From NCBI GenBank assembly GCA_030040335.1, contig JASHTX010000022.1:1-13042 (forward strand): 13,042 bases of DNA. Direction: 5' to 3'. The notes beneath the pieces were generated by a model. It saw only the letters and a program-made list of their open reading frames with translations. It was not told the DNA's origin and ran no database searches. Positions 1 through 6,660 of this stretch are shown in pieces (the first letter of the stretch is position 1; every line of letters begins with the position of its first letter). This DNA comes from Microcaldota archaeon (GTDB lineage: Archaea; Micrarchaeota; Micrarchaeia; Micrarchaeales; CABMGC01). Made by a program: the position numbers and the translations under genes.

Positions 1-28
1 TACTTCCAGAAACCTCGCAGAGAATGGC

Positions 29-1006
29 GTGAAGCTCTTTTCCTCAAAGACGAGCGGTGAAGAGACTGACGCCTTCTTCCGTTCTTTGGGCGGCAAGTCA
101 GACTGGGACGCGACAGCTGAGGTGATGATATGGCAGAGACTGACCACCCCGGAAGGCAAAGAGGTCATGAAGGGCGTGTCGGTCCACATTCCTGTAGCTG
201 GCATTCGGCGCGACAGGGCGATAGAGATAATCGAAGGAATGCTTGATAAGGAAAAATCGCCAGGAGGGAGAGATCACATAATCAGCTTCAACGGTGACAA
301 GACTCTGGCCGGGGCTTTCAGGGAGTCATCAAAATCCCTGAATGAGGGATCACTGGAAATATTTGAAAAGTTCTTCGATGTCACAAGAGGTGTAGTGGAG
401 AGGGGAGGCCAGGATAACGAAAGGGCGCAGCATTTCTACGAACTGCATGCCTCGCTCAAAGGCAGAGTGGCAGAGTTGGTTGCAGATGTCAAGCCCATAC
501 TTGCTACACCTACGCACCTGAACTCCTCTGCATGGGACGCCCGTTTCGGCGGCGCTTTCAGGATGGAGCTGCTGTTTGACGGCGAGAAGGTGTACACCCT
601 GGATCCGACCAACAAGATGATGGTACTTGACGCAAACCTTGCATGCAAAGACTTTGATTATGGCCACGCAGACGCGCTTGCCTACTATGCCGAATTCATA
701 AAGAAGGCATTCAAGAGCGGGGCAAAGAGCATAGTGGGATTCCAGATTGACAGCACCGAAAGCATGGAGGAATGCGGAGGCTCTGACAAGGCCAGCACGT
801 TTTATGATCAATCCATGCAGCGTATCCAAGCGGCCCTGGAGAAGGAGCTGAAATTAAGAGTCGAGAAAGAAAACTTGAGCCGCGAGATCGCAAGCGCAGA
901 AGGATACTCTAGTTCTGATAGCCAGCACGGAAAAGGCTTCATGTGTCCGAAGTGTGGCATGGTGATGAAGTCAATGCACAGCTGCGCAGTGCAGGCAGCG
1001 GCGTGA
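29..1006 (+). CDS. Unrecognised protein with C-terminal zinc ribbon
   Basis: I do not recognise this 325-residue protein. It looks soluble, with no signal peptide or membrane segment. Most of it is a mixed alpha/beta body (about residues 25-250). A charged, probably coiled helix follows at about 260-292, then a Ser-rich linker, then a compact metal-binding tail with C306, C309, H317 and C319 (CPKCG...HSC), read as a small zinc ribbon or finger. The GTG start at 29 overlaps a TGA in another frame (GTGA, 29-32), which would suit a translationally coupled start behind an upstream gene. However, the same frame is also open to the left edge of the window, so the protein could begin outside it. The ribosome-binding site is weak (AGAGA near 20-24). 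It converges on the next gene with a 19-base gap. Function unknown; the tail suggests nucleic-acid or protein binding, by inference only. Confidence 0.75.
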   Translation: MKLFSSKTSGEETDAFFRSLGGKSDWDATAEVMIWQRLTTPEGKEVMKGVSVHIPVAGIRRDRAIEIIEGMLDKEKSPGGRDHIISFNGDKTLAGAFRESSKSLNEGSLEIFEKFFDVTRGVVERGGQDNERAQHFYELHASLKGRVAELVADVKPILATPTHLNSSAWDARFGGAFRMELLFDGEKVYTLDPTNKMMVLDANLACKDFDYGHADALAYYAEFIKKAFKSGAKSIVGFQIDSTESMEECGGSDKASTFYDQSMQRIQAALEKELKLRVEKENLSREIASAEGYSSSDSQHGKGFMCPKCGMVMKSMHSCAVQAAA

Positions 1007-1025
1007 CCGTACTGTGTAGAGAAAA

Positions 1026-1856
1026 CTAGAGGCTCGCGGCATCTTGCGCGTCCATTACCTTGTTCAGCAGGTCCTTTGTCATCAGGATACTTGCCTTGGA
1101 ATCAAGTTGAAGCAGTATCTTACTCGCCTCGGCAAGTTTCTTCTCTTTTGCGAGGTGCTTTGCCAGATAATAGAAGGCATTGGGTTCGCCTCTCGCCAAT
1201 AAAGCACCGAGGCTTGCCTCTGAATTCTTCTGGTTAGTCTCCACGCCATAAACCATGCGGGAATAGTCAGCGTAGGGTAGCTGCGATGCTCTTTGCTCAA
1301 GCATCTTGAGAGTGCCTGCGGCTTCGGAATGCAGGTTAAGTCTGATCTCTGACATGAATTTTACAAAAAGGAAACCATCCTCAAGCTTCGGATCTGCAGC
1401 GAGGTCATCATTGAGGATTTTCAAGGCCTTGAAAAGGCACTCCTTCCATTTGGAGGTGAGATCAAGGGACGAGCGTATGTTTGTTGCATTTGCTTCCATG
1501 AATCCAGGAAGGGCGTAATTTTTGTCGTGATAGCGTGAATCTGAGAACTGCCTGTAGAAAAGCGCGGATATGTAGAAAGTCATGGGCGAGTTGTTTGCCT
1601 GCAGCAGTTTCTGGATTGCCTGAACTGAAGCATCCAGGGAATTGTCAGCCTGCCAGCTGTGAAGCTGCATGAAGACATTCTCCGCCCCCTTCTCTTTCTG
1701 TATTTCGGCATCTGCTATGTTGAGATACTGCTCGCAAAAATTGCAGAATGCGTCGTTTCTGCTCGACGCCCGCGTCTCCGCACCGCAGTGGGGGCAGATC
1801 GTAGTGGTGAATTTTGATTTTCCTAGTGAGACCAGATATCTGTGTACATCAAGCAA
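1026..1856 (-). CDS. Unrecognised zinc-ribbon protein with helical-repeat body
   Basis: Not recognised by name. The 276-residue protein starts with a short helix, then a clear zinc ribbon made of C21/C24 and C38/C41 (CPHC and CNFC, 13 residues apart). The remainder, about 60-276, is almost wholly helical, with helix-pair spacing and repeated Ala/Leu/Tyr positions like TPR or related solenoids, for example around 140-190 and 215-250. No membrane segment is seen. The likely start is TTG at 1856: the frame closes at a TAG at 1878-1880, no ATG or GTG lies between, and a TATA-like box about 30 bases upstream would place the transcript start next to it. It lies 44 bases downstream of the fibrillarin-like gene on the same strand but seems to have its own promoter. 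Zinc ribbon plus solenoid suggests a scaffold or adaptor protein; that is inference. Confidence 0.72.
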   Translation of the reverse strand: MLDVHRYLVSLGKSKFTTTICPHCGAETRASSRNDAFCNFCEQYLNIADAEIQKEKGAENVFMQLHSWQADNSLDASVQAIQKLLQANNSPMTFYISALFYRQFSDSRYHDKNYALPGFMEANATNIRSSLDLTSKWKECLFKALKILNDDLAADPKLEDGFLFVKFMSEIRLNLHSEAAGTLKMLEQRASQLPYADYSRMVYGVETNQKNSEASLGALLARGEPNAFYYLAKHLAKEKKLAEASKILLQLDSKASILMTKDLLNKVMDAQDAASL

Positions 1857-1882
1857 GCAATCATTTGGTCTTAGATTCTAAG

Positions 1883-1890
1883 ATTTAAAA
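1883..1890 (-). promoter_or_regulatory. TATA-like box for the zinc-ribbon solenoid gene
   Basis: On the minus strand this reads TTTTAAAT, and it lies in the 44-base gap between the methyltransferase stop and the TTG start. Its centre is about 30 bases from the start codon. Archaeal TATA boxes sit about 26-27 bases upstream of transcription starts, so the leader would be only a few bases long. No Shine-Dalgarno sequence is visible, which agrees with a near-leaderless message. Confidence 0.45.
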
Positions 1891-1900
1891 CTGTTCTCAT

Positions 1901-2560
1901 TTACTTCTTTTGAAGAACGACGAAAAGATGCAGTTTTGCGTAAGGATAGAGGTCTAATTTTTCCAGCACTTCGAAGTCGGTAGAGACTTCATCGAGAAAC
2001 TCTTTGTAGACCAGCTCCGGTTTCCTTGCCACATCGATGCTCTGCGATTTTATGGCAACATAGGCATATCCATGCTTCTTCAACAGAATGTCGTTCCGCT
2101 TGAAGATCTCTGCCTGATCCCTCGCCGCTATATCCTGATACATGGCATCGCACGTCCCCACTTCCTTCGAGTAGGCTTCGACGTTCCTTGCATCCTGCAG
2201 TATCGGAAGCATGTTTTCGCGTGGCTCGCACGTCTTGACCAGCTCTCGCATGTTACGCTCCGATATCTCTATGCAGTATACGGTGCCATCCTTCCCTACT
2301 ATGTCGCTAACGTGGCTGGCGGTGGTGCCGGTGGCTGCGCCAAGATAAAGGACCTTGGAACCGAGCATTATTTGCATCGTCTTCATTCCCTTCAGGATTG
2401 CGGCAGCGAGTTTGCTCCTGTACGGATTCCACAACCTGTACTCGGTTTCGCCTTCCCTGACAAGATCCTCATCGTAAACCCTGTTGCCCTTGACAAGGTT
2501 TCTCGTGGCCATCTTTCCGTCCACCTTGAAGACGCCTTCAAATAGCTCCTTTGCTGACAT
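1901..2560 (-). CDS. flpA: Fibrillarin-like rRNA/tRNA 2'-O-methyltransferase
   Basis: Archaeal fibrillarin, the catalytic subunit of box C/D ribonucleoproteins, transfers a methyl group from S-adenosylmethionine to ribose 2'-OH positions chosen by guide RNAs. The 219-residue protein has the family landmarks in order: WNPYRSKL at 44-51, the SAM-binding VLYLGAATGTT loop at about 70-80, an acidic ribose-binding residue E98, the DAR segment near 123-125, YQDIA near 141-145, and AIKS at 169-172. The expected K-D-K-H catalytic set can be placed at K50, D143, K171 and H211. Length is close to archaeal homologues and it lacks the Gly/Arg-rich tail of the eukaryotic protein. The ATG start is fixed by a strong AGGAGG site 7 bases upstream. 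In many archaea this gene sits beside the Nop5/Nop56 gene; here the downstream neighbour is unrelated. Confidence 0.95.
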   Translation of the reverse strand: MSAKELFEGVFKVDGKMATRNLVKGNRVYDEDLVREGETEYRLWNPYRSKLAAAILKGMKTMQIMLGSKVLYLGAATGTTASHVSDIVGKDGTVYCIEISERNMRELVKTCEPRENMLPILQDARNVEAYSKEVGTCDAMYQDIAARDQAEIFKRNDILLKKHGYAYVAIKSQSIDVARKPELVYKEFLDEVSTDFEVLEKLDLYPYAKLHLFVVLQKK

Positions 2561-2567
2561 TCTTCTT

Positions 2568-2573
2568 CCTCCT
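2568..2573 (-). promoter_or_regulatory. Strong Shine-Dalgarno site of flpA
   Basis: AGGAGG on the minus strand with 7 bases to the ATG at 2560. It is the clearest ribosome-binding site in the window and decides the start of the fibrillarin gene. It contrasts with the apparently leaderless neighbours. Confidence 0.8.
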
Positions 2574-2596
2574 GCCGAAAATCTTTATCTAGCGCT

Positions 2597-2607
2597 ATAT
2601 TATTTAA
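2597..2607. promoter_or_regulatory. Shared divergent TATA-like region, flpA / histidine kinase
   Basis: An AT-only run (TATATTATTTA plus flanking base) in the 75-base gap between two divergent genes. Read leftward it would start transcription near 2574, giving flpA a leader of about 14 bases that just holds its ribosome-binding site. Read rightward it would start near 2628, giving the kinase a leader of about 8 bases with no Shine-Dalgarno sequence. A perfect 8-base palindrome, TAGCGCTA (2590-2597), touches its left edge and could be an operator, though it is short enough to be chance. Confidence 0.5.
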
Positions 2608-2635
2608 CTTTGTAAGAGATTTTAACACGACCGGT

Positions 2636-4873
2636 ATGCTCGAGACTCTCACAACAGAAAGGCTCGTTTCGGACATATTTGCAATGGGCAGAGAGTCGAG
2701 CACCATAAGCGACCTCTTCACAAAGTTCAGTGCCAGGCTGCGGGAGGGGCTAGGCATAGACCAAATAATGATCAGCGACGCCTATCAGGGCCAGATAGAG
2801 CTGTCGGGCCTGGAGGAATTCGTCGCCAACACGAACAAGCAGTATCTAGATAACCGCCTCAGCGGCTATTCGGCTTTTCCCGAACTGATAAAGCACTATA
2901 ACCTTGGTTACAGGAGTTGCATGATGGTGCCAACATCGGTAGAAGGAAAACTGGTTTTCGTAATAACGCTGCTGTCGAAGCAGGAAGACAAGTTCGACAA
3001 CATGGTAGCAGGTACGGCCAGCCTCGCATCTGACATACTCGCGTATCAGACCGTGGCAAAGGTCGAGAGGGAAAGAAGCGTCAGCCTTGCAAGATATTTC
3101 GACGCTGCATTCAACACCTACGTTCCGCAGTTCCTCATAGACAAGAGCGGAGTGATTGTTAGGGCCAACAAAGCCGTCAGCGGGCTCTTTGCCAAGACTC
3201 AGAGGGAGATGATCTCCAAGAATATCAGCGACTTTTTCAATGTTGATGCAAACGCGCTCTACGCGCTCCGGGACGGAACTGTGGCGGAGGTCAAAGACAG
3301 GGTGAACGAGAGCAAGGTCTACAAGGCCAGCTGCTCCAAGATAAGCGAGAGGCTAACGCACGTGCTGCTCAATGATGTGACAGAACTCAAGGAGCTGGAG
3401 GAGAAGGTAAGACTTGCCGAAAAGAGCCCTGGAGAGGTCTTTATGCTGCTCGCAAAAGACACCACGGTGCTGTGGTCGAGCGCCAATGCGGACAAGATAA
3501 TGAAGATAAGCAGGGACGAGATCGTGGGAAGAAGGCTCATAGACCTCGCGTATGAAGACAGGGATTTTGCGAATGCGATAAGCTCGGTCTCGGATACGTA
3601 CACGAAACAGCTGCGCATGAACGTCGGCAATGACGTGGTGGTGGATCTGAAAGCCACGCTTGCCAAGAACCAGTTCGGCGGCTTTTCGTGCCTTTTGGCA
3701 AGCAACAACTTCGAGAAGTACATCACAAACATCCAGAATACTGTATCGGAACTCGTCGAGAGCTCCAGCGACGCGATAATAAGCGTGGACGCTCTCGGGT
3801 ATGTGAAATCGACCAACAGGAGCGCCGAGAGGCTCCTGAGGTATAACAAGAGCGAGATAAGCGGAGGACAGTTGGTTGCGCTCTACGTTGATGCCGAGAG
3901 CCAGGAGAGGGTGGCGAATTCGCTCTCGCTGGCAAAGAGCAGGGGCGTCGTTGGTGACACTTTTGTAAACATGAGGGTAAAAGACAGCGAGGAGCCGCTG
4001 CCGTGCACGCAGGTAATAAGGATCATGGTGGACGCAGACAACAATCCTGTGGGCTACATGGTTATTGTCAAGGAACTCGCTACAAAGATCAAGATGGGGG
4101 AGATGCAGAAGGGACTGGAGGACCTTGGCAAAAGGCTGCGGGAGAGCGCAGCAGAGAGCCAGCTCAAGAGTGAGTTTCTCTACAACATCTCCCACGATCT
4201 CAAGACCCCGCTGACAAACATAAGGGGATACAGCAAGGTGCTGCTTGAGAGCCCTGGCGCCCTGACAGATTCGCAACGCGACTACCTGAACATAGTGGTG
4301 AGCGAATCCGACAGGCTGATGCAGCTGATACTCCAGATACTGGATGCGGCGAAACTGTCTTCCGGAAAGATAACCCTCGCCAAGCAGCCGGTAAACTTCA
4401 GCGACATAGCCAAGAATCCGACGCTCGAAACGCAGAAAGACCTCGCAATGAAGAAGGGGCTAAGTTTCTCATGGAACGTGGACTACGACGTACCCGTAGT
4501 CGAAGCGGATCCAAACAGGCTGATACAGGTATTCGTCAACCTTATAGGCAACGCGATAAAGTTCACGGATAAGGGCGGTGTTGAGGTCAGGATACTCAGA
4601 AAGGGCAGGAGCGTGAGAGTAGAGGTGATCGACACTGGAATAGGCATAAGCAAGGAGGACAAGGGCAAGCTTTTCAAGAAATTCTATCAGCTCCAGAGGA
4701 AAGGGCTTACAGTGCAGGAGGGATCGGGAACGGGCCTGGGGCTTGTGATAGCCAAGGAGATAGTGAACCTGCACGGCGGCAAGATCAGCGTCCTCTCAGA
4801 ACCTGGCAGGGGCAGCACATTCTGGTTCACGCTCCCGATATCGGGGAAGGTAAAGAAGCCTGGCGCAAAGTGA
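2636..4873 (+). CDS. Soluble GAF-PAS-PAS-PAS sensor histidine kinase
   Basis: This cytoplasmic sensor kinase of 745 residues has no membrane span. A GAF-like domain covers about 10-145 and three PAS-like domains about 157-255, 263-360 and 365-480; the third has the clearest start (SDAIISVDALGYV). A helical linker leads to the dimerisation domain with phospho-acceptor H520 (NISHDLKTPL). The ATPase domain has N-box N635/N639 (VNLIGNAIKFT), G1 D666-G670 (DTGIG), an F-box KKFYQ and G2 G696-L703 (GSGTGLGL). All residues needed for autophosphorylation are present. It should phosphorylate an aspartate on a response regulator; the only one in the window is at 10474. The ATG at 2636 has no Shine-Dalgarno sequence but lies just past a TATA-like box. 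The flavoprotein gene follows after 18 bases, suggesting an operon. The sensed signal is unknown; no heme- or flavin-binding signature was identified by eye in the PAS domains. Confidence 0.93.
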   Translation: MLETLTTERLVSDIFAMGRESSTISDLFTKFSARLREGLGIDQIMISDAYQGQIELSGLEEFVANTNKQYLDNRLSGYSAFPELIKHYNLGYRSCMMVPTSVEGKLVFVITLLSKQEDKFDNMVAGTASLASDILAYQTVAKVERERSVSLARYFDAAFNTYVPQFLIDKSGVIVRANKAVSGLFAKTQREMISKNISDFFNVDANALYALRDGTVAEVKDRVNESKVYKASCSKISERLTHVLLNDVTELKELEEKVRLAEKSPGEVFMLLAKDTTVLWSSANADKIMKISRDEIVGRRLIDLAYEDRDFANAISSVSDTYTKQLRMNVGNDVVVDLKATLAKNQFGGFSCLLASNNFEKYITNIQNTVSELVESSSDAIISVDALGYVKSTNRSAERLLRYNKSEISGGQLVALYVDAESQERVANSLSLAKSRGVVGDTFVNMRVKDSEEPLPCTQVIRIMVDADNNPVGYMVIVKELATKIKMGEMQKGLEDLGKRLRESAAESQLKSEFLYNISHDLKTPLTNIRGYSKVLLESPGALTDSQRDYLNIVVSESDRLMQLILQILDAAKLSSGKITLAKQPVNFSDIAKNPTLETQKDLAMKKGLSFSWNVDYDVPVVEADPNRLIQVFVNLIGNAIKFTDKGGVEVRILRKGRSVRVEVIDTGIGISKEDKGKLFKKFYQLQRKGLTVQEGSGTGLGLVIAKEIVNLHGGKISVLSEPGRGSTFWFTLPISGKVKKPGAK

Positions 4874-4877
4874 TAGC

Positions 4878-4883
4878 GAGGGA
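4878..4883 (+). promoter_or_regulatory. Shine-Dalgarno site of the flavoprotein gene
   Basis: GAGGGA, 8 bases before the ATG at 4892, inside the 18-base gap after the kinase stop. No TATA-like box fits between the two genes, which supports co-transcription with the kinase. Confidence 0.6.
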
Positions 4884-4891
4884 TTTTTCAT

Positions 4892-6631
4892 ATGAAAGAA
4901 TACGATGAAGTAAAATGCGACATCCTCATAATAGGCTCCGGAGCAGCAGGCCTGAGAACCGCGATAGAAGCGCATGACAGAGGAGCAAGGAGCATACTGG
5001 TTCTGGGGAAATGCAGGAAGGGCGACGCGCATACAGTGCTTGCTACTGGCGGCATAAACGCTGCGTTGGGAACCATGGATCCAAAGGACACATGGCTCAT
5101 ACATGCTGCTGACACATACAGAGAAGGGGAATTCATCGCGGATTACAGGGAAGTCATGTTTCTCTGCAAGGACGCGCCTCGGGCTGTGCTGGAGCTGGTA
5201 AAATGGGGTGCGAGATTCCACAGGGAGAAAGACGGGAGGCTCACCCAGCGCTTCTTCGGCGCGCACACCTATAGGAGAACTTGTTTCTATGAGGACCAGA
5301 CGGGAAAGGAGATGATGCGTGTCCTGATCGCGCAGGCGGCAAAGAGAAGGATAAGGATAGCAGGAGACATCTTCATCTGCTCTCTACTGAAAAATGGAAA
5401 GAGGATAGCAGGAGCCCTGGGCCTGGATGTGAAGAAGGGCAGGCTTGTGGTATTCAGGTCAAAGGTGGTCGTGCTTGCCGCGGGCGGCTACACGAAGATA
5501 TACGAAAGAAGCTCGTCAAGGAGCTATGAAAACCACGGGGATGGCGCGGGACTTGCGCTCAACCTCGGAATAGACCTGGTCGACATGGAGATGGTGCAAT
5601 TCCATCCGACAGGCATGATTTATCCCAAGAAGGCGGTTGGAGTGCTGGTTACAGAAGCCGTGAGAGGCGAAGGCGGCATCCTTCTCAACTCGAAGTTAGA
5701 GAGGTTCATGGGTCGCTACGACCCGAGGAGACTGGAACTTGGTCCCAGGGACGAGGTTGCGCGGGCGATATACGATGAGATAAGGGCAGGGCGGGGTACA
5801 AAGCACGGCGGCGTATGGCTTGACGTTACCAGCATGCCGAAATCCAAGATACTAGACAGGCTTCCGAAGATGTATTACCAGTTCAAGCAGTTTGAGAACA
5901 TAGACATATCGAAGCAGAGAATGGAGGTCGCGCCTACGGCGCACTATACGATGGGCGGCGTTGATGTCTCTCCGAAGGGCGAGACGCGAATCAGCGGCCT
6001 TTTCGCGGCAGGCGAAACCGTGGGGCAGATACACGGGGCCAACAGGCTCGGGGGAAACAGTCTCCTGGAAACTGTTGTTTATGGCAAGGTAGTAGGAGTT
6101 GGGGCTTCGAAGTTCGCAAAAAGCCACGACTATACAACTCCGAACGATAAAGAACTGAAAATGGCAATGCATGAAGTTGGGAAGTTCTTGGGCGGGAAAG
6201 ACAATCCAGTGGAACTGAGATCCGCGCTTCAGGAGACCATGTGGAGATATGCAGGCATAGACAGGACAGAAAAAGCACTCAGAGAAGGGCTGAGAAGAAT
6301 ACGGAAACTCAGGAGCAGGTTTGCAGGAATGAGGGTGCGCGGAGGGCTCAGGAACAACAAGCAGCTGGAGATAGCGATTGAAACTGAAAAAATGCTAGAT
6401 GTCTGCGAGGCAGTAATAACGAGCGCACTGCTAAGGAAGGAATCGAGAGGCGCACACTTCAGATCCGACTATCCGAAGAGGGACGACACCCATTGGATGG
6501 TCAATATCCTGGCGAGCAAGAAGGATGGGAAAATAGGGCTTTCGACAAGGAAGATCCCGATGCCGAGCGCGACCATAGCCAAGAAACTTGAGCCGAAGAT
6601 GGATGTCGACCCTCACAAGCTTCTCGAATAG
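4892..6631 (+). CDS. sdhA: Succinate dehydrogenase / fumarate reductase flavoprotein subunit
   Basis: Catalytic FAD subunit interconverting succinate and fumarate, 579 residues, near the usual SdhA/FrdA length. Visible landmarks are the Rossmann GSGAAG at 15-20; AHTVLATGGINAALG with H47, the position where SdhA/FrdA attach FAD covalently; AAGGY at 196-200; QFHPTG with H238; TEAVRGEGG with R258; the PRDEVAR segment with R286 as the likely proton-delivering arginine; H351 in APTAHYTMGG; the FAD-contacting GANRLGGNSLLE at about 382-393; and SRGAHFRSDYP near 518-528. L-aspartate oxidase is a relative, but H47 and the SRGAH segment favour the succinate/fumarate enzyme. No FrdB iron-sulfur or membrane-anchor gene is adjacent, so its electron partner is not visible here. 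It lies between a sensor kinase and fumarase. The direction in the cell cannot be told from sequence. Confidence 0.9.
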   Translation: MKEYDEVKCDILIIGSGAAGLRTAIEAHDRGARSILVLGKCRKGDAHTVLATGGINAALGTMDPKDTWLIHAADTYREGEFIADYREVMFLCKDAPRAVLELVKWGARFHREKDGRLTQRFFGAHTYRRTCFYEDQTGKEMMRVLIAQAAKRRIRIAGDIFICSLLKNGKRIAGALGLDVKKGRLVVFRSKVVVLAAGGYTKIYERSSSRSYENHGDGAGLALNLGIDLVDMEMVQFHPTGMIYPKKAVGVLVTEAVRGEGGILLNSKLERFMGRYDPRRLELGPRDEVARAIYDEIRAGRGTKHGGVWLDVTSMPKSKILDRLPKMYYQFKQFENIDISKQRMEVAPTAHYTMGGVDVSPKGETRISGLFAAGETVGQIHGANRLGGNSLLETVVYGKVVGVGASKFAKSHDYTTPNDKELKMAMHEVGKFLGGKDNPVELRSALQETMWRYAGIDRTEKALREGLRRIRKLRSRFAGMRVRGGLRNNKQLEIAIETEKMLDVCEAVITSALLRKESRGAHFRSDYPKRDDTHWMVNILASKKDGKIGLSTRKIPMPSATIAKKLEPKMDVDPHKLLE

Positions 6632-6633
6632 AA

Positions 6634-6640
6634 TTTAAAT
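6634..6640 (+). promoter_or_regulatory. TATA-like box for fumC
   Basis: TTTAAAT in the 29-base gap after the flavoprotein stop. Its centre is 24 bases before the GTG at 6661, so transcription would start at or next to the start codon. No Shine-Dalgarno sequence is present, and the two ATG codons at 6653 and 6656 run straight into TGA. Together these suggest a leaderless fumarase message with its own promoter, separate from the kinase-flavoprotein unit. Confidence 0.5.
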
Positions 6641-6660
6641 GTCACCTGAGCAATGATGCT

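Noticed and set aside
3353..4276. Long open frame (307 codons) on the minus strand inside the histidine kinase
   Set aside because: It is antisense to PAS and kinase domains with intact motifs. Its translation has no recognisable pattern, and the openness follows from codon bias of the real gene.
4892..6631. L-aspartate oxidase (NadB)
   Set aside because: NadB is shorter and lacks the flavin-linking histidine. This protein has H47 and the SRGAHFRSDYP segment of SdhA/FrdA.
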